A DNA stretch of 64,000 bases from Thinopyrum elongatum (taxonomy: Eukaryota; Streptophyta; Magnoliopsida; Poales; Poaceae): positions 291,094,366-291,158,365 of the forward strand of contig CM022298.1 in assembly GCA_011799875.1 (NCBI GenBank), written 5' to 3'. Under the pieces are notes generated by a model that made no database searches, had not been told where the DNA came from, and saw only the letters and a list, made by a program, of their open reading frames with translations. This document shows positions 63,121 through 64,000 of this stretch, in pieces. Numbering within the stretch: position 1 is the first letter of the stretch; every line of letters begins with the position of its first letter. A program made the position numbers and the translations under genes.

Positions 63121-64000
63121 TGTCAAGAGTCCATTTGGCAAGTGACACATGTGACATCTACTTCACATACACAAAGGTGAATCATCACCTTTACACGTGT
63201 TCACTTGACCCCTTCGAGGATGGTATACTGCTTGACACTTCTCCCGTGTGCATGCATAGGTATTGTTGGAGCTTCACGGATGTCGAGGAGGAGTGCAAGC
63301 GCCAAGGAACGACTACACCGTCCGCGAGGGAAGCGTGGAAGAGAAGATGGAAGAAAGGAGAAGAAGACGGAGTGGCTGCTAGAGCCAGGCCGGACATCCG
63401 GACCTTCGTCTGGATCATCCGGGTCCCCTTCCAGATCATCCGGATAATTGCGTCCGAAGACACCCGAAGCTTGCAGAATCCCCTCGACGGAGCCGGATCA
63501 TCCGGACGAGAACCCGGATCATCCGGACGATGCCTGGATCATCCGGACCCCCATCCGGATCATCCGGCATTGCATGTGTGCATGCCTCCGGGCCGAGGCC
63601 CATGTACCCATTCTGCCCCCTCACTTACCCCTTCGTGGCCTAGACTATAAATAGACCCCCTCCTCCCCATTTTTAGGGATAGCAAATATGATAGCTCATT
63701 TGTATGTGAGCTATGCTCCTACCTTCTCCTCTTGAGAGAGAGAGACTACCACTCACATGGAGTTCAAGCCCTCCATGTGAGCATGTGAGAAGATCCTACG
63801 GGATATCATCAAGACCCCAACTCCTCCAAGGATTGGGATGAACTTTGCCATGTATCTTTCCTTTTGTTGTTCATGTACCTTGTGGATCTTGTGTGTTTGA
63901 TTGTCTAGTGGATGTGTGATTGGACTTGTTCTTGAGTGTTTACTCTCATGATTTCCCTCGTGTTTCCCCTCGTGTTCTTCGTGTTCTTCGCGGGATCCCC
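63121..64000 (+). mobile_element. Element 6: LTR of another retrotransposon, 5' part only
   Basis: Sequence changes abruptly at about 63120, at TGTCAAGAGTCC, inside an exon of the element 4 gene. A plus-strand TATAAATAG (63646-63654) and a CT/AG-rich leader fit an LTR promoter. About nine copies of a GGATCATCCGG-type word lie at 63414-63565. The internal region is outside the window, so class (perhaps copia) and exact start are uncertain. Confidence 0.5.
63646..63654 (+). promoter_or_regulatory. TATA box of the element 6 LTR
   Basis: TATAAATAGACCCCC, a strong TATA match with a pyrimidine-rich region downstream. Confidence 0.6.

Overview
This is intergenic, transposon-filled DNA of a large-genome grass. 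A Triticeae species (wheat, barley or a relative) fits best: nested Tat-like and Athila-like Ty3/gypsy LTR retrotransposons, Stowaway MITEs with CTCCCTCC termini and TA target duplications, a Tourist-like MITE, a CACTA end and LINE fragments. I see no intact ordinary host gene, no tRNA or rRNA gene and no CRISPR. Almost every coding segment belongs to a mobile element and most carry stops or frameshifts.

Layout. (1) 1-14999: element 1, a minus-strand Tat-like gypsy element missing only its 3' LTR, which lies off the left edge. Its 5' LTR is 13411-14999, with a tRNA-Arg-type primer site at 13389-13406, then gag, protease and RT-RNaseH-integrase running leftward. A 2.18 kb piece of pol is tandemly duplicated. 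A spliced antisense gene (1-3729, plus strand) lies between pol and the missing 3' LTR. The LTR is a large imperfect inverted repeat with a TATA box on each strand, so it looks like an outward-firing bidirectional promoter. (2) 15000-16830: a decayed acidic ORF inside a possible small TIR element. (3) 17-30 kb: four diverged copies of an apparently non-coding minus-strand transcription unit, with a recurrent 20-mer and conserved hairpins, mixed with MITEs and LINE fragments. (4) 30-31.4 kb: a purine-rich degenerate repeat. (5) about 32.6-39.4 kb: a CACTA-type transposon with a broken multi-exon ORF (plant transposase type) and its right terminus. (6) 39390-45674: element 2, a minus-strand non-autonomous Athila-like element whose left LTR is cut by the CACTA. 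(7) 45675-46110: a B3-domain gene fragment. (8) about 46.1-51.3 kb: element 3, a decayed minus-strand Tat-like pol. (9) 51334-63120: element 4, the 3' LTR and spliced antisense gene of another minus-strand Tat-like element. Its LTR is split by element 5 (51716-59187), a complete plus-strand non-autonomous element with a TAAGT target duplication. (10) 63121-64000: the start of another LTR.

The observations most worth following are the mirror-image LTR of element 1; the shared scheme in elements 1 and 3 of gag, protease and RT separated by UAG codons, each after AAA; the intron-containing antisense genes of elements 1 and 4; and the four-copy hairpin-bearing non-coding family at 17-30 kb.
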